A stretch of 64,000 nt of DNA from Streptomyces humidus. Its GTDB lineage: Bacteria; Actinomycetota; Actinomycetes; Streptomycetales; Streptomycetaceae. The notes beneath the pieces were generated by a model. That model saw only the letters and a list, made by a program, of their open reading frames with translations. It did no database searches and was not told where the DNA came from. This document shows positions 26,356 through 34,867 of this stretch, in pieces (position 1 is the first letter of the stretch; each line of letters opens with the position of its first letter). The stretch is from positions 17,604 through 81,603 of the forward strand of contig NZ_BMTL01000041.1 in the NCBI RefSeq assembly GCF_014649655.1. Reading direction: 5' to 3'. The position numbers were made by a program, and so were the translations under genes.

Positions 26356-27954
26356 TCAGAGCGGTCTGATCCGGAACGCGTCGAACGTGGCCGCCCCTGC
26401 GTGTCCCGTTCCGGGGGGCGCGAGGGCGAACAGGCCGAGCAGCGCGCCGACCCAGCGCCAGGGGGTGGCGGCGAAGACGGGGCCCGAGCGGACCGGGCCG
26501 TCGCCGACGTCGCACGCGAAACGGCAGCGCGCTCCGGCGCCGATCTCGATCCGCAGCCGTACCCGACCCTCGGGGGCGGGCACGGGACGGGCGGCGTCCC
26601 GTTCCCGGTCGGCCACCGGCTCGGCGAACCGGTGCACCACGTGGACGGCGCCGTCGGCGGCGCGCTGAAGACCGATCCAGCCGAACGCGTCCCCGAGGAC
26701 CGCGAGTCCGGCGCGGGCTCCTGGCTCCTCGCTGTGCAGTCGCAGTTCCACCTCGACGGCCGAGGGGCGGCCGGGCAGTCGCTGCGTGAGGACGTTCGGC
26801 AGGGTGCGCAGGTCGTGCGCGTCGGCCGTGCGCACGCAGGCCAGCCGCAGCCCGTCGGCGGAGTGCCGGACCGCCCAGCCGTCCCGGGGGTTGGCCGTCC
26901 ACGACCACTGGCGGCCGAAGCGTCCGCCGGGGAAGTCGTCGTCGGCGGCGGGCGCGGCCGGGGGCTGCGGGGGCAGGGCGGGCCGCCGGTGCTCCAGGAC
27001 GGGGGCGCCCTCGTCGCCGATGACCGGCCACCCGTCCGGGCCCCACCGCATCGGCTGCAGATGGACGACCCTGCCGTAGGCGCCGCGCTGCTGGAAGTGC
27101 AGGAACCAGTCCTCACCGGACGGGGTGCGCACCCAGCCGCCCTGGTGGGGGCCGTTGACGTCGGTGTCCCGCTGCTCCAGGACGATGCGCTCCTCGTAGG
27201 GGCCGAAGAAGTCCCGGGCGCGGAAGGCCCCCTGCCAGCCGGTCTCCACCCCGCCGGCGGGGGCGAGGATCCAGAACCAGCCGTCGTGCCGGTAGAGCTT
27301 CGGCCCTTCGAGGGTGAACCAGCCGGGAATGCGGTCCCCGTCGACGATCACCTTGCCCGCGTCGAGGACGGCCGTCCCCTCGGGGTGCATACGGTGGCCG
27401 GTGAGCCGGTTCTTGATGCCCGCCCGGGACTTCGCCCAGGCGTGCACCAGATAGGCCTCGCCGGTCTCCTCGTCCCACGACGGACAGGGGTCGATGAGCC
27501 CCTTGCCCGCCTTCACCAGATGCGGTCGGGTCCAGGGGCCCCTGAAATGAGGGGCGTTGACCTGGAAGATGCCCTGGTCCGGGTCGCCCCAGAAGATCCA
27601 GAAGCGGTCGTCGTGGTGGCGCAGGGCGGGCGCCCAGACCCCGCAGTCGTGGCGCGGGGTCCGGAACTCGTCCGCCGGTTCGAGGCGTTCGAGGGCGTGG
27701 CCGACCAGCGTCCAGTTGACCAGGTCGCGCGAGTGCAGCAGCGGCAGGCCGGGGGCACGGCCGAAGCTGGAGGCGGTGAGATAGAAGTCGTCACCCACGC
27801 GCACGACGTCGGGGTCGGACCAGTCGGCGTCCAGAACCGGGTTCGTGTACGTCTCACGCGCCCGGTACGTCTCGTCTATCTCGTTTATCTCTTGTGTCTC
27901 GTGCGTCTCGTTCGCCGCGCGCTGCTCGCGCTGTGCGTACAGCTCGTGCGTCAC
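26356..27954 (-). CDS. Glycoside hydrolase family 43 protein (arabinofuranosidase/xylosidase type)
   Basis: A 532-residue protein with no signal peptide, so it is probably intracellular and acts on imported oligosaccharides. The five-bladed propeller starts at YTNPVLDADWSDPDVV with the base Asp near residue 40. LIDPCPSWDEETG carries the pKa-modulating Asp near 165, and FTLEGPKLYR the acid Glu near 225. The C-terminal third is a concanavalin-like beta-sandwich. The GTG start overlaps the PmoA-like stop (GTGA). The first 35 residues are a low-complexity Glu/Thr-rich extension (EQRAANETHETQEINEIDET) made by a microsatellite, not part of the normal family fold. Confidence 0.93.
   Translation of the reverse strand: MTHELYAQREQRAANETHETQEINEIDETYRARETYTNPVLDADWSDPDVVRVGDDFYLTASSFGRAPGLPLLHSRDLVNWTLVGHALERLEPADEFRTPRHDCGVWAPALRHHDDRFWIFWGDPDQGIFQVNAPHFRGPWTRPHLVKAGKGLIDPCPSWDEETGEAYLVHAWAKSRAGIKNRLTGHRMHPEGTAVLDAGKVIVDGDRIPGWFTLEGPKLYRHDGWFWILAPAGGVETGWQGAFRARDFFGPYEERIVLEQRDTDVNGPHQGGWVRTPSGEDWFLHFQQRGAYGRVVHLQPMRWGPDGWPVIGDEGAPVLEHRRPALPPQPPAAPAADDDFPGGRFGRQWSWTANPRDGWAVRHSADGLRLACVRTADAHDLRTLPNVLTQRLPGRPSAVEVELRLHSEEPGARAGLAVLGDAFGWIGLQRAADGAVHVVHRFAEPVADRERDAARPVPAPEGRVRLRIEIGAGARCRFACDVGDGPVRSGPVFAATPWRWVGALLGLFALAPPGTGHAGAATFDAFRIRPL
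27847..27911. repeat. GTCTCG-type microsatellite inside the GH43 start
   Basis: Degenerate repeats of (G)TCTC(G/A) and TATCTCGT run through 27847-27911. On the coding strand they produce the Glu-Thr-rich N-terminal extension of the GH43 protein. Similar repeats occur at 32028-32157 and 35555-35605. Confidence 0.7.
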
Positions 27955-28841
27955 TGGCCGACCGCCTTCCGGACCAGGGCCGCCGCCTCGCCCCGGTTCA
28001 GCCTGCCGTCCGCGACGACGGTGACGATCCGGCGCACGGCCGTCCCGCCGGGCGGGATCGGCAGCCGCTCGGCGCAGGCCAGCGAGGATCCGACGCCCGG
28101 GTACTCGGCGGCGCGCACGAACCAGGGGTCGCGGCGGGTGGCCTCGGTGGCGCCCGCGAAGACGAGGGTCCACCCTCCCCCGCTCCCGGCCGCCGCCGCG
28201 CGCGGGGCGCACCGTCCGCTCAGGGCGAGCCAGTCGGCTCGGGAGCCGTGGACGGCGGCCTCGCCCTCCGTGTCCGCGGTGAAGACCTCGGGGGGCGTGT
28301 CCTCCTTCCTGGCCCGCCAGAAGAAGCCGCCGTAGGCCGCTCCGGGGCGTCCGTTCGTCGCCGGGCTGCCGATGGACAGCGGTCCGGACGTGACGTTGGT
28401 CAGCGAGAAGGTGAAGTCCAACGCCCAAGCGGTGGAGGTCAGTTCGGTGGCCGCCACGGTGCGGCGCTCCCGCAGCAGCTCGGTTCCCGAGGCGACCCAG
28501 CGCAGCTCCTCCACGAAGCCGTCGGGGTCGCGCAGCTGGAACGAGCCGTGCCACTGGGCGCCGTGATCGTCCAGCTCGGTCGGACCCCGGTCGCGGACGT
28601 AGGTGCGGCCGCCCCAGAAGTTGTGCCCCTCGACGTCGGGTACGGCTACACCGACGCCGAGGTGGTGGGTGTGGTCGGCGGGGCTGAGCTCGGTGACCGC
28701 CGTGCCGGCCAGGGTGGTGACGGGGTGCAGATAGGGGCGCGGGGAGAGCCGGGCGGGCAGCTCGGGCCGGATGACGTAGCGGGCGACCGGGCGGCCGGCG
28801 ACACGCAGGACGACCGGTGAGTCGGGTGCCGGTGCGGTCAT
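27951..28841 (-). CDS. PmoA-like (DUF6807) family protein
   Basis: A 296-residue protein of the family annotated as methane oxygenase PmoA-like, although it has no link to methane. It carries PYLHPVTTLAGTAVTELSPADHTHHLGVGVAVPDVEG near residue 30-65, NFWGGRTYVRD, and GFFWRARKEDTPPEVFTA near 175. The His-rich DHTHHLG motif suggests a metal or sugar site. Such proteins are usually encoded next to Gfo/Idh oxidoreductases, as here (TGATG overlap upstream, GTGA overlap downstream). The reaction is not established; a role in glycoside processing is inferred from the operon. Confidence 0.85.
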   Translation of the reverse strand: MTAPAPDSPVVLRVAGRPVARYVIRPELPARLSPRPYLHPVTTLAGTAVTELSPADHTHHLGVGVAVPDVEGHNFWGGRTYVRDRGPTELDDHGAQWHGSFQLRDPDGFVEELRWVASGTELLRERRTVAATELTSTAWALDFTFSLTNVTSGPLSIGSPATNGRPGAAYGGFFWRARKEDTPPEVFTADTEGEAAVHGSRADWLALSGRCAPRAAAAGSGGGWTLVFAGATEATRRDPWFVRAAEYPGVGSSLACAERLPIPPGGTAVRRIVTVVADGRLNRGEAAALVRKAVGQ

Positions 28842-30010
28842 CAGGGGCTCACCTCTTTCGGATGCGCGGTCGGGAACGCCCAGGAGGCGCCCAGTTCGGA
28901 GTAGAGGCTGAGGGTGTCGGCGGCGGCCGCCACCAGGCCGTCGACGCCGGGGACGACGCGCCGGTCCTCGTCGGGCAGCAGGCGCCAGGCCCGCTCGGGC
29001 AGCTGGACCGGGTCGGGGGCCGTCCGGATCGCCTCGACGACCCGCATGAACGACTCGGTCGCGGCGGGCGGCACGAGCAGCGGCGTCCCGTCGGTGAGGT
29101 GCTCGACGAGGTTCTCCAGCAGGTCGGTGCTGCCGTGGTCGAACTCCTCGGGGCCGTGGCCGGCCCGCTGGAGCAGCACCCGGTCCTGCTTGTACCAGTA
29201 GGTGATCCGGCCGCGGCTGCCGTGGACGACGACGTAGGGGTCGTCGGGGTCCTCGGCGCACAGCGTGGCCGCGACGACGACGCGCCGGCCGTCGGCCGTG
29301 CTCACGCGGACGCAGGAGGTGTCGTCGGACTCGATGGCGTTGGCGTGCGCCAGTTCGGTCTCGATGCGGGCGACGTCCTCGGAGCGGGTGGCGCCGGCCA
29401 GTGCGAGGGCGGTGGCGACGGCGTGCGCCAGCGGGTTGGTGAGCGCTCCGTCGATCACGTCGACGCCGTTCAGCCGACGCCGGCCCGCCCAGGGCGCCCG
29501 CCGGTAGTAGGCCTGGGCGCGCGCCCAGGCTCCGGCGCCGCCGACTCCGCTCACCTCGCCGATCGCGTCGTCCTCGATCAGCCTGCGGATCGCGGGCACG
29601 GCGTGCGAGCCCAGCGACTGGAAGCCGATCTGGCAGGCCACGCCGGCCCGCGCGACCCCGTCGGCCATCCGCCGGAACTCGGCCCAGGACGGGGCGGGCG
29701 GCTTCTCCAGGAGCAGGTGCACGCCCTTGGCGGCCGCGGTCAGCGCGAGGTCGGTGTGGGTGGGGATCGGCGTGCAGACGACGGCGACGCGGGCGCCGGT
29801 CGTCTCCAGCAGCGCGCCGAAGTCGGCGGACTGCTCGGGCTCGCCGAGGCCCTCGGGGAGCTCGGCCGGGGTCAGCGGGGTCAGCTCGCAGACGCCCGCC
29901 AGCCGGACGATGCCCTTGTCCTGGAGCCTGCGGATGTTGTCCAGGTGCCAGCGGCCGTGGCCGCGCGCACCCGCGAGGACGATGGGGACGGCGGTGTCCG
30001 AGGTGTTCAT
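28841..30010 (-). CDS. Gfo/Idh/MocA family oxidoreductase
   Basis: A 389-residue NAD(P)-dependent oxidoreductase. The Rossmann start is VPIVLAGARGHGRWHLDNIRR. The GVHLLLEKPPAPSWAEFR segment near residue 95 carries the conserved EKP lysine, and the C-terminal sheet domain includes GRITYWYKQDRVLLQ. Members oxidise sugars, inositols or glycosides at a hydroxyl. It starts the GH43 operon, followed by the PmoA-like gene with a TGATG overlap. Some L-arabinose 1-dehydrogenases belong to this superfamily, which would suit the nearby IlvD/DapA pair, but the sequence does not prove that. Confidence 0.9.
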   Translation of the reverse strand: MNTSDTAVPIVLAGARGHGRWHLDNIRRLQDKGIVRLAGVCELTPLTPAELPEGLGEPEQSADFGALLETTGARVAVVCTPIPTHTDLALTAAAKGVHLLLEKPPAPSWAEFRRMADGVARAGVACQIGFQSLGSHAVPAIRRLIEDDAIGEVSGVGGAGAWARAQAYYRRAPWAGRRRLNGVDVIDGALTNPLAHAVATALALAGATRSEDVARIETELAHANAIESDDTSCVRVSTADGRRVVVAATLCAEDPDDPYVVVHGSRGRITYWYKQDRVLLQRAGHGPEEFDHGSTDLLENLVEHLTDGTPLLVPPAATESFMRVVEAIRTAPDPVQLPERAWRLLPDEDRRVVPGVDGLVAAAADTLSLYSELGASWAFPTAHPKEVSP

Positions 30011-30182
30011 GGGATCCTCCCTGCGCCCGCGCCGCGTGCCACCTCGCGGTCGGCCACCGCGGCGCCGTCGATCTTTTGATGCAGGGTAGGCGTCCCGCCG
30101 GCGTCCGCCGTGAGGCGCCCGCTGCGGCCGTCGAGGGCTCGGCGGACTCCGCCCGGTGCGGTGGCGGCGTTCCCGGGGTTCC

Positions 30183-31082
30183 TCATCCCTTCACCGCCCC
30201 TGCGCTGAAGCCGGTGATCAGCCACTTCTGGATGAAGGCGAAGACGATCACCACGGGGACGGCGGCGATGATGCCGCCCGCGGCCAGTGCGCCCAGGTCG
30301 ACGCTGTCGGCGCTCATCAGGGTGTTCAGGCCGACGGGGATCGTCTGCTTGGTCTGGTCGGACAGGAACATCAGGGCGAAGAGGAAGTGGTTCCAGGCGT
30401 GCACGAAGGCGAAGGAGCCGACGGCGATCAGTCCGGGCCGCAGCAGCGGCAGGACGACGATGCGGAAGGCGGCGAGCCGCCCGCAGCCGTCGACCCACGC
30501 GGCCTCCTCCAGGGAGTAGGGGACGTTGCGGATGAAGCCGCTGATCAGGATCATCGACAGCGGCAGCTGGAAGACCGTTTCGGCGATGATGACGCTGCCC
30601 AGCGAGTTGATCATCTTGAGCTGGGCGAAGATCTGGAAGAGCGGCACGAGGAGCAGCGCGCCCGGCACGAACTGGGTGCACAGCAGGGCGAGCATGAACC
30701 CGCGTTTGATCCTGAAGTCGAAGCGGGCGAGGGCGTAGCCGCCGGCCAGGGCGACCCCGGTGGTGAGCAGCAGGGTGGCCACGCCGGTGATCACGCTGTT
30801 CTGGAAGTAGATCCCGAAGTCACGCTCGTTCCAGACCTTCTCGAAGTGGTCGAAGGTCATCGGCCAGGGCACGAGCGAGGTCGAGCCGGCCGGGCGGAGC
30901 GCGAACAGCAGGATCCAGTAGAAGGGGACGAGGGTGAAGACCAGGTAGATGCCCAGGGGAAGGTAGATCTGCCAGCGCGGGGCCTCGTCCCAGGCGCGTT
31001 TGCGGCCGGGCGGCTGCCGGTCCGCCGCGGCGGGCAGGCGCACGGGGACGGGTGTGACCTCGGTGGCCTCCTCGGTGATCAC
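30183..31082 (-). CDS. Carbohydrate ABC transporter permease (MalG type)
   Basis: A 299-residue membrane protein with about six hydrophobic segments: IYLPLGIYLVFTLVPFYWIL first, then GVATLLLTTGVALAGGYALA. The EAA loop YSLEEAAWVDGCGRLAAFR lies near residue 200. It overlaps the upstream permease gene by 4 bases (GTGA). With that partner it forms the membrane pore for the sugar-binding lipoprotein encoded at 24324-25661. No ATPase gene accompanies it. Confidence 0.96.
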   Translation of the reverse strand: MITEEATEVTPVPVRLPAAADRQPPGRKRAWDEAPRWQIYLPLGIYLVFTLVPFYWILLFALRPAGSTSLVPWPMTFDHFEKVWNERDFGIYFQNSVITGVATLLLTTGVALAGGYALARFDFRIKRGFMLALLCTQFVPGALLLVPLFQIFAQLKMINSLGSVIIAETVFQLPLSMILISGFIRNVPYSLEEAAWVDGCGRLAAFRIVVLPLLRPGLIAVGSFAFVHAWNHFLFALMFLSDQTKQTIPVGLNTLMSADSVDLGALAAGGIIAAVPVVIVFAFIQKWLITGFSAGAVKG

Positions 31083-32014
31083 TTGTCGCCTCCTCCGAAC
31101 TTGCTCAGCCGCAGATAGACCATCGAGCAGAAGAGCAGGATCACGAACGCGACCGTGGTGAGGGCGGACGCGTAGCCGAAGTTGTGGGCGTCGACGCTGG
31201 TGTTGGCGATGTAGAGCGGGAGGGTGGTGGTCTCCCCCGCGGGGCCGCCGCCGGTGAGTGTGTAGAGCAGGTCGACGTTGTTGAACTCCCACACCGCGCG
31301 CAGCAGCGTGGACAGGACGATGGCGTCCTTCAGGTGGGGCAGGGTGATGTGCCAGAACTGCTTGATCCGGCCGGCTCCGTCGACCTCGGCGGCCTCGTAG
31401 AGGTCCTTGGAGACGGACTGGAGGTCGGCGAGGATGAGGATCGCGAAGAAGGGGACGCCGCGCCACAGGTCGGCGACGACCACCGCCGGGAAGACGGTGG
31501 AGGTGTCCGACAGCCAGCTGGCGCCGTACTCGCCGATCCCCATGTCCGCGAGGTAACGGGTGACGCCCGTCTGGGAGTTGTAGAGGAGTACCCAGATCGC
31601 GGAGGTCAGCACGCCGGAGACGGCCCAGGGCGAGAACACCAGCGCGCGGCCCAGCGCCCGCCCGACGAAGGTCTGGTTGACGATCAGCGCCAGCGCCAGG
31701 CCGAACAGCAGCTGCAGCCCGACCTCGACGAACACCCACTTCGCGCTGAAGGTCAGCGTGTCCCAGAACTGCGGGTCCTCGGTGAAGATCTGGACGAAGT
31801 TGTCGAAGCCCGCGAAGCCGTTGCGCCACGGCTTGGTGGGGTTGAAGTTCTGCAGGCTGTAGTAGAAGACGCTGACGACCGGGTAGGCGATGAAGCCCAG
31901 CATCAGCAGGGCCGCCGGCGCGATCAGCAGGTACGGCAGCCTGCGGGGCGTGGCGGAGGCACGGCGCCGCCGGGGTGGCGCGGGCGGCTTCGCCACGGCT
32001 GCGGCTTGGGCCAT
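31079..32014 (-). CDS. Carbohydrate ABC transporter permease (MalF type)
   Basis: A 311-residue inner-membrane permease. The N-terminus is basic (RRRRASATPRR) before the first membrane helix (YLLIAPAALLMLGFIAYPVV). The EAA loop is KDLYEAAEVDGAGRIKQFW near residue 215. The ATG at 32014 has GGAGAA about 7 bases upstream; the longer upstream frame only translates repeats. It is the first gene after a 199-base gap that holds repeats and a LacI-type operator, so a transcription unit probably starts here. Confidence 0.96.
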   Translation of the reverse strand: MAQAAAVAKPPAPPRRRRASATPRRLPYLLIAPAALLMLGFIAYPVVSVFYYSLQNFNPTKPWRNGFAGFDNFVQIFTEDPQFWDTLTFSAKWVFVEVGLQLLFGLALALIVNQTFVGRALGRALVFSPWAVSGVLTSAIWVLLYNSQTGVTRYLADMGIGEYGASWLSDTSTVFPAVVVADLWRGVPFFAILILADLQSVSKDLYEAAEVDGAGRIKQFWHITLPHLKDAIVLSTLLRAVWEFNNVDLLYTLTGGGPAGETTTLPLYIANTSVDAHNFGYASALTTVAFVILLFCSMVYLRLSKFGGGDK

Positions 32015-32027
32015 GACTGTTCTCCGT

Positions 32028-32157
32028 TCTCGGTGTGTCTCTCGGTGCGTCTCTCGGTGCTGCGAGCGTTCACGTGCGTCGGGCTGACGCGTACGTCGGG
32101 CTTGTCGCGTACGTCGGGCTGTCGCTTGCGTCTGCTGTCGCGTACGTCGTGCTGTCG
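32028..32157. repeat. Two tandem-repeat arrays ahead of the permease genes
   Basis: TCTCGGTG recurs at 32028, 32040 and 32052, an exact 12-base period. Then CGCGTACGTCGGG occurs at 32088 and 32106 (18-base period), with degenerate copies near 32123 and 32139. The arrays fill the leader between a LacI-type operator and the permease start. Confidence 0.85.
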
Positions 32158-32162
32158 TGGGA

Positions 32163-32174
32163 GCAAGCGCTTTC
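32163..32174 (-). promoter_or_regulatory. LacI-family operator candidate ahead of the permease operon
   Basis: GCAAGCGCTTTC matches GNAANCGNTTNC exactly and sits within the near-palindrome GGAAAGCGCTTGC. It lies 150 bases upstream of the permease start and 40 bases past the dehydratase stop. A LacI regulator gene is not in the window. Confidence 0.7.
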
Positions 32175-32213
32175 CGCAGGGGCGGGCGGGTGCGCTGCCG
32201 AGCCGCCGGGCGG

Positions 32214-33959
32214 TCAGCCCGCGTAGGGGTCCGCGACCTTGCCCGGGCGGGCCAGGAACGCGAAGTCGCAGCCCGTGTCGGCCTGGGTGATCTGTTCGTT
32301 GTAGAGCGCGCCGTAGCCGCGTTCGTACCGGGTGGGCGGCGGCGTCCACCGCGCCCGGCGCCGCTCCAGTTCCTCCTCGTCCACATGGAGCCGCAGGGAG
32401 CGGGCCTCGACGTCGAGGGTGATGAGATCGCCCGTGCGGACCAGGGCGAGGGGCCCGCCGACGTACGACTCGGGCGCCACGTGCAGCACGCACGCGCCGT
32501 AACTCGTCCCGCTCATCCGGGCGTCGGAGATGCGCACCATGTCCCGGACCCCCTGCTTGAGGAGGTGGTCGGGAATGGGCAGCATGCCGTACTCGGGCAT
32601 GCCCGGTCCGCCCTTGGGACCGGAGCCCCGCAGGACCAGGACCGTGTCGGCGGTGATCCCCAGCCCCGGGTCGTTGATGGTGCGCTGCATGGTCCGGTAG
32701 TCGTCGAAGACGACCGCGGGACCGGTGTGCTTGAGCAGGTGGGGCTCGGCGGCGATGTGCTTGATGACCGCGCCGTCCGGGCAGAGGTTGCCCCGCAGCA
32801 CGGCGACCCCGCCCTCGCTCGCCACCGGGTTGTCCCGGGGGCGGATGACGTCGTCGTCGTGCACCCGGGCGCCGGCGAGCTGCTCGCGCAGCGTGTCGTG
32901 CGAGACGGTCGGCCGGTCCAGGTGGAGCAGGTCCGTGATCCGGGAGAGGAAGCCGGGCAGACCGCCGGCGAAGTGGAAGTCCTCCATGAGGTACTTCTGG
33001 CCGCCGGGCCGCACGTTGGCGAGGACGGGGACCGTGCGGGCGAGGCGGTCGAAGTCGTCGAGGGTGAGCTCGACGCCGGCGCGGCCCGCCATGGCGATCA
33101 GATGGATCACCGCGTTGGTGGAGCCGCCGAGGCCCAGGACGGTCGTCACCGCGTCCTCGAAGGCGTCCGCGGTGAGGATGTCGCTCAGCCTGCGTCCGCG
33201 GTGGACCAGTTCGACGATGCGCAGACCTGCGGCGGCCGCCATCCGGTCGTGCCCGGAGTCGACGGCGGGGATGCTCGACGCCCCCGGGACCGTCACGCCC
33301 AGCGCCTCCGCCGCGGCCGTCAGCGTGGACGCGGTCCCCATCGTCATGCAGTGGCCCGGCGAGCGGGCCAGGCCGCTCTCCAGCTCGGCCAGCTCGCAGT
33401 CGCCGATGAGGCCGGCCCGCCTGTCGTCCCAGTACTTCCACATGTCGGTGCCCGAGCCGAGGACCTCGTTGCGCCAGTGGCCCGGCAGCATGGGCCCGGC
33501 GGGCACGAAGACGGCCGGCAGGTCGACGCTCGCCGCGCCCATCAGCAGGGCCGGCGTGGTCTTGTCGCAGCCGCCCATCAGCACGGCCCCGTCGACCGGG
33601 TAGGAGCGCAGCAGCTCCTCGGTCTCCATCGCCAGGAGGTTGCGGTAGAGCATCGGGGTCGGCTTCTGGAAGGTCTCGCTGAGCGTGGAGACCGGGAACT
33701 CCAGAGGGAAACCGCCCGCCTGCCACACGCCCCGCTTCACGGCCTGCGCGCGGTCGCGCAGGTGGACGTGGCAGGGGTTGATGTCGGACCAGGTGTTGAG
33801 GACGGCGATGACGGGCTTGCCGAGGTGCTCCTCGGGGAGGTAGCCGAGCTGGCGGGTGCGGGCGCGGTGGCTGAAGGAACGCAGGCCCTCCGCGCCGTAC
33901 CACTGGTGGCTGCGGAGGTCCTCCGGACGGGTGCGAGCCGGATCGTCGAAGCGCTTCAT
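32214..33959 (-). CDS. IlvD/Edd-family sugar-acid dehydratase (arabonate/xylonate dehydratase-like)
   Basis: A 581-residue iron-sulfur dehydratase. Cluster-binding cysteines are seen in NTWSDINPCHVHL near residue 55, MGGCDKTTPALLMGAAS near 125 and GHCMTMGTAST near 195. The C-terminal half has GMPEYGMLP and RISDARMSGTSYGACVLHVAPE. The FGFPLEFP-like stretch and the -KTTPALLMGAAS- pattern place it with L-arabonate, D-xylonate and related sugar-acid dehydratases, not with branched-chain IlvD. The ATG overlaps the stop of the DapA-like gene (ATGA), which supports start 33959. The product would be a 2-keto-3-deoxy acid, handed to the DapA-like enzyme. The exact sugar acid is not determined. Confidence 0.9.
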   Translation of the reverse strand: MKRFDDPARTRPEDLRSHQWYGAEGLRSFSHRARTRQLGYLPEEHLGKPVIAVLNTWSDINPCHVHLRDRAQAVKRGVWQAGGFPLEFPVSTLSETFQKPTPMLYRNLLAMETEELLRSYPVDGAVLMGGCDKTTPALLMGAASVDLPAVFVPAGPMLPGHWRNEVLGSGTDMWKYWDDRRAGLIGDCELAELESGLARSPGHCMTMGTASTLTAAAEALGVTVPGASSIPAVDSGHDRMAAAAGLRIVELVHRGRRLSDILTADAFEDAVTTVLGLGGSTNAVIHLIAMAGRAGVELTLDDFDRLARTVPVLANVRPGGQKYLMEDFHFAGGLPGFLSRITDLLHLDRPTVSHDTLREQLAGARVHDDDVIRPRDNPVASEGGVAVLRGNLCPDGAVIKHIAAEPHLLKHTGPAVVFDDYRTMQRTINDPGLGITADTVLVLRGSGPKGGPGMPEYGMLPIPDHLLKQGVRDMVRISDARMSGTSYGACVLHVAPESYVGGPLALVRTGDLITLDVEARSLRLHVDEEELERRRARWTPPPTRYERGYGALYNEQITQADTGCDFAFLARPGKVADPYAG

Positions 33960-34867
33960 ATGGACCATCCGGCGGCGATGGCGGCGACCTCGGCCCGCTC
34001 GTCCTCGGGCAGCGGCCGGCTCGGCGGGCGCACCTCACGACGGCACAGGCCGAGCGAGGCGAGGGCCTCCTTGACGACGGTGACGTTGTCGGCGGAGCCG
34101 TTGGCGGCCCGCAGCTCCTCGAACCGCCTGATCTGTTCCCACACCTTCATCGCGGCCGGGTAGTCCCCCGACCGAAGCGCTTCGATCATGTTCAGCGAGA
34201 CGGCCGGGGCGACGTTCACGAGGCCCGAGGTGAAACCGGTGGCGCCCGCGGAGAAGTAGGAGGGCGCGTACGGCTCGGCGAGACCGGCGACCCAGACGAA
34301 GCGTTCCAGACCGGCGTCCCGCGCGAACGCCGCGAAGCGGGAGGCGTCCGGGACGGCGTACTTGACGCCGATGACGTTCGGGCAGTCGTCGGCGAGCTCT
34401 GCCAGGCGCTCGCCGTGCAGCTGGGCGTTGCGGATGTAGGGGACGACGCCCAGTTCGGGCACGGACTCGGCGATGGCCCGGTGGTAGTCGACCCAGCCGC
34501 GCTGCGAGACGTAGGGGTGGACGGGCTGGTGGACCATCACCATCTGTGCACCCAGCTCGCGGGCGTGGCGGGCGGAGGCGACGGCGGTTGGCACGTCGTG
34601 TCCGACGCCGACCAGGATCACGGCCCGGTCGCCCGCCTCGTCCACCGTCAGCTCCGTGACCAGACGGCGCTCCTCGGGGGTGAGGGCGTAGAACTCGCCG
34701 GTGTTGCCGTTCGGGGTGAGGGTGGTGATCCCGCCGTCGATCAGCCGGCGCACCAGGGCCCGGTGGGCGTCCCGGTCGACGGCGCCGTCCTCGGCGAACG
34801 GGGTCACCGGGATGGCCACCACGTCGGCCAGGGCCGCGCGCTGGGCCTCGAACGCCACGCTGCTCAT
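33956..34867 (-). CDS. DapA-family 2-keto-3-deoxy sugar-acid lyase or dehydratase
   Basis: A 303-residue class I lyase of the dihydrodipicolinate synthase/N-acetylneuraminate lyase superfamily. It has VAIPVTPFAEDGAVD, LTPNGNTGEFYALTPEE near residue 50, VVPYIRN with the catalytic Tyr near 140, and the Schiff-base lysine in VIGVKYAVPDAS near 165. The TGEFYALTPEE motif points to keto-deoxy sugar-acid substrates, not aspartate semialdehyde. Between a GntR regulator and an IlvD/Edd dehydratase, it most likely acts on the dehydratase product, giving the semialdehyde or an aldol split. Both flanking junctions are ATGA overlaps. Confidence 0.88.
   Translation of the reverse strand: MSSVAFEAQRAALADVVAIPVTPFAEDGAVDRDAHRALVRRLIDGGITTLTPNGNTGEFYALTPEERRLVTELTVDEAGDRAVILVGVGHDVPTAVASARHARELGAQMVMVHQPVHPYVSQRGWVDYHRAIAESVPELGVVPYIRNAQLHGERLAELADDCPNVIGVKYAVPDASRFAAFARDAGLERFVWVAGLAEPYAPSYFSAGATGFTSGLVNVAPAVSLNMIEALRSGDYPAAMKVWEQIRRFEELRAANGSADNVTVVKEALASLGLCRREVRPPSRPLPEDERAEVAAIAAGWSI

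Noticed and set aside
23364..26369. A 1001-codon plus-strand ORF
   Set aside because: It is antisense to the acetylesterase and the sugar-binding lipoprotein, both of which have full family motifs. High GC keeps opposite frames open.
34172..34183. CGAAGCGCTTCG as a third LacI operator
   Set aside because: It is a palindrome within the DapA-like coding sequence and fails the outer G and C of the consensus.
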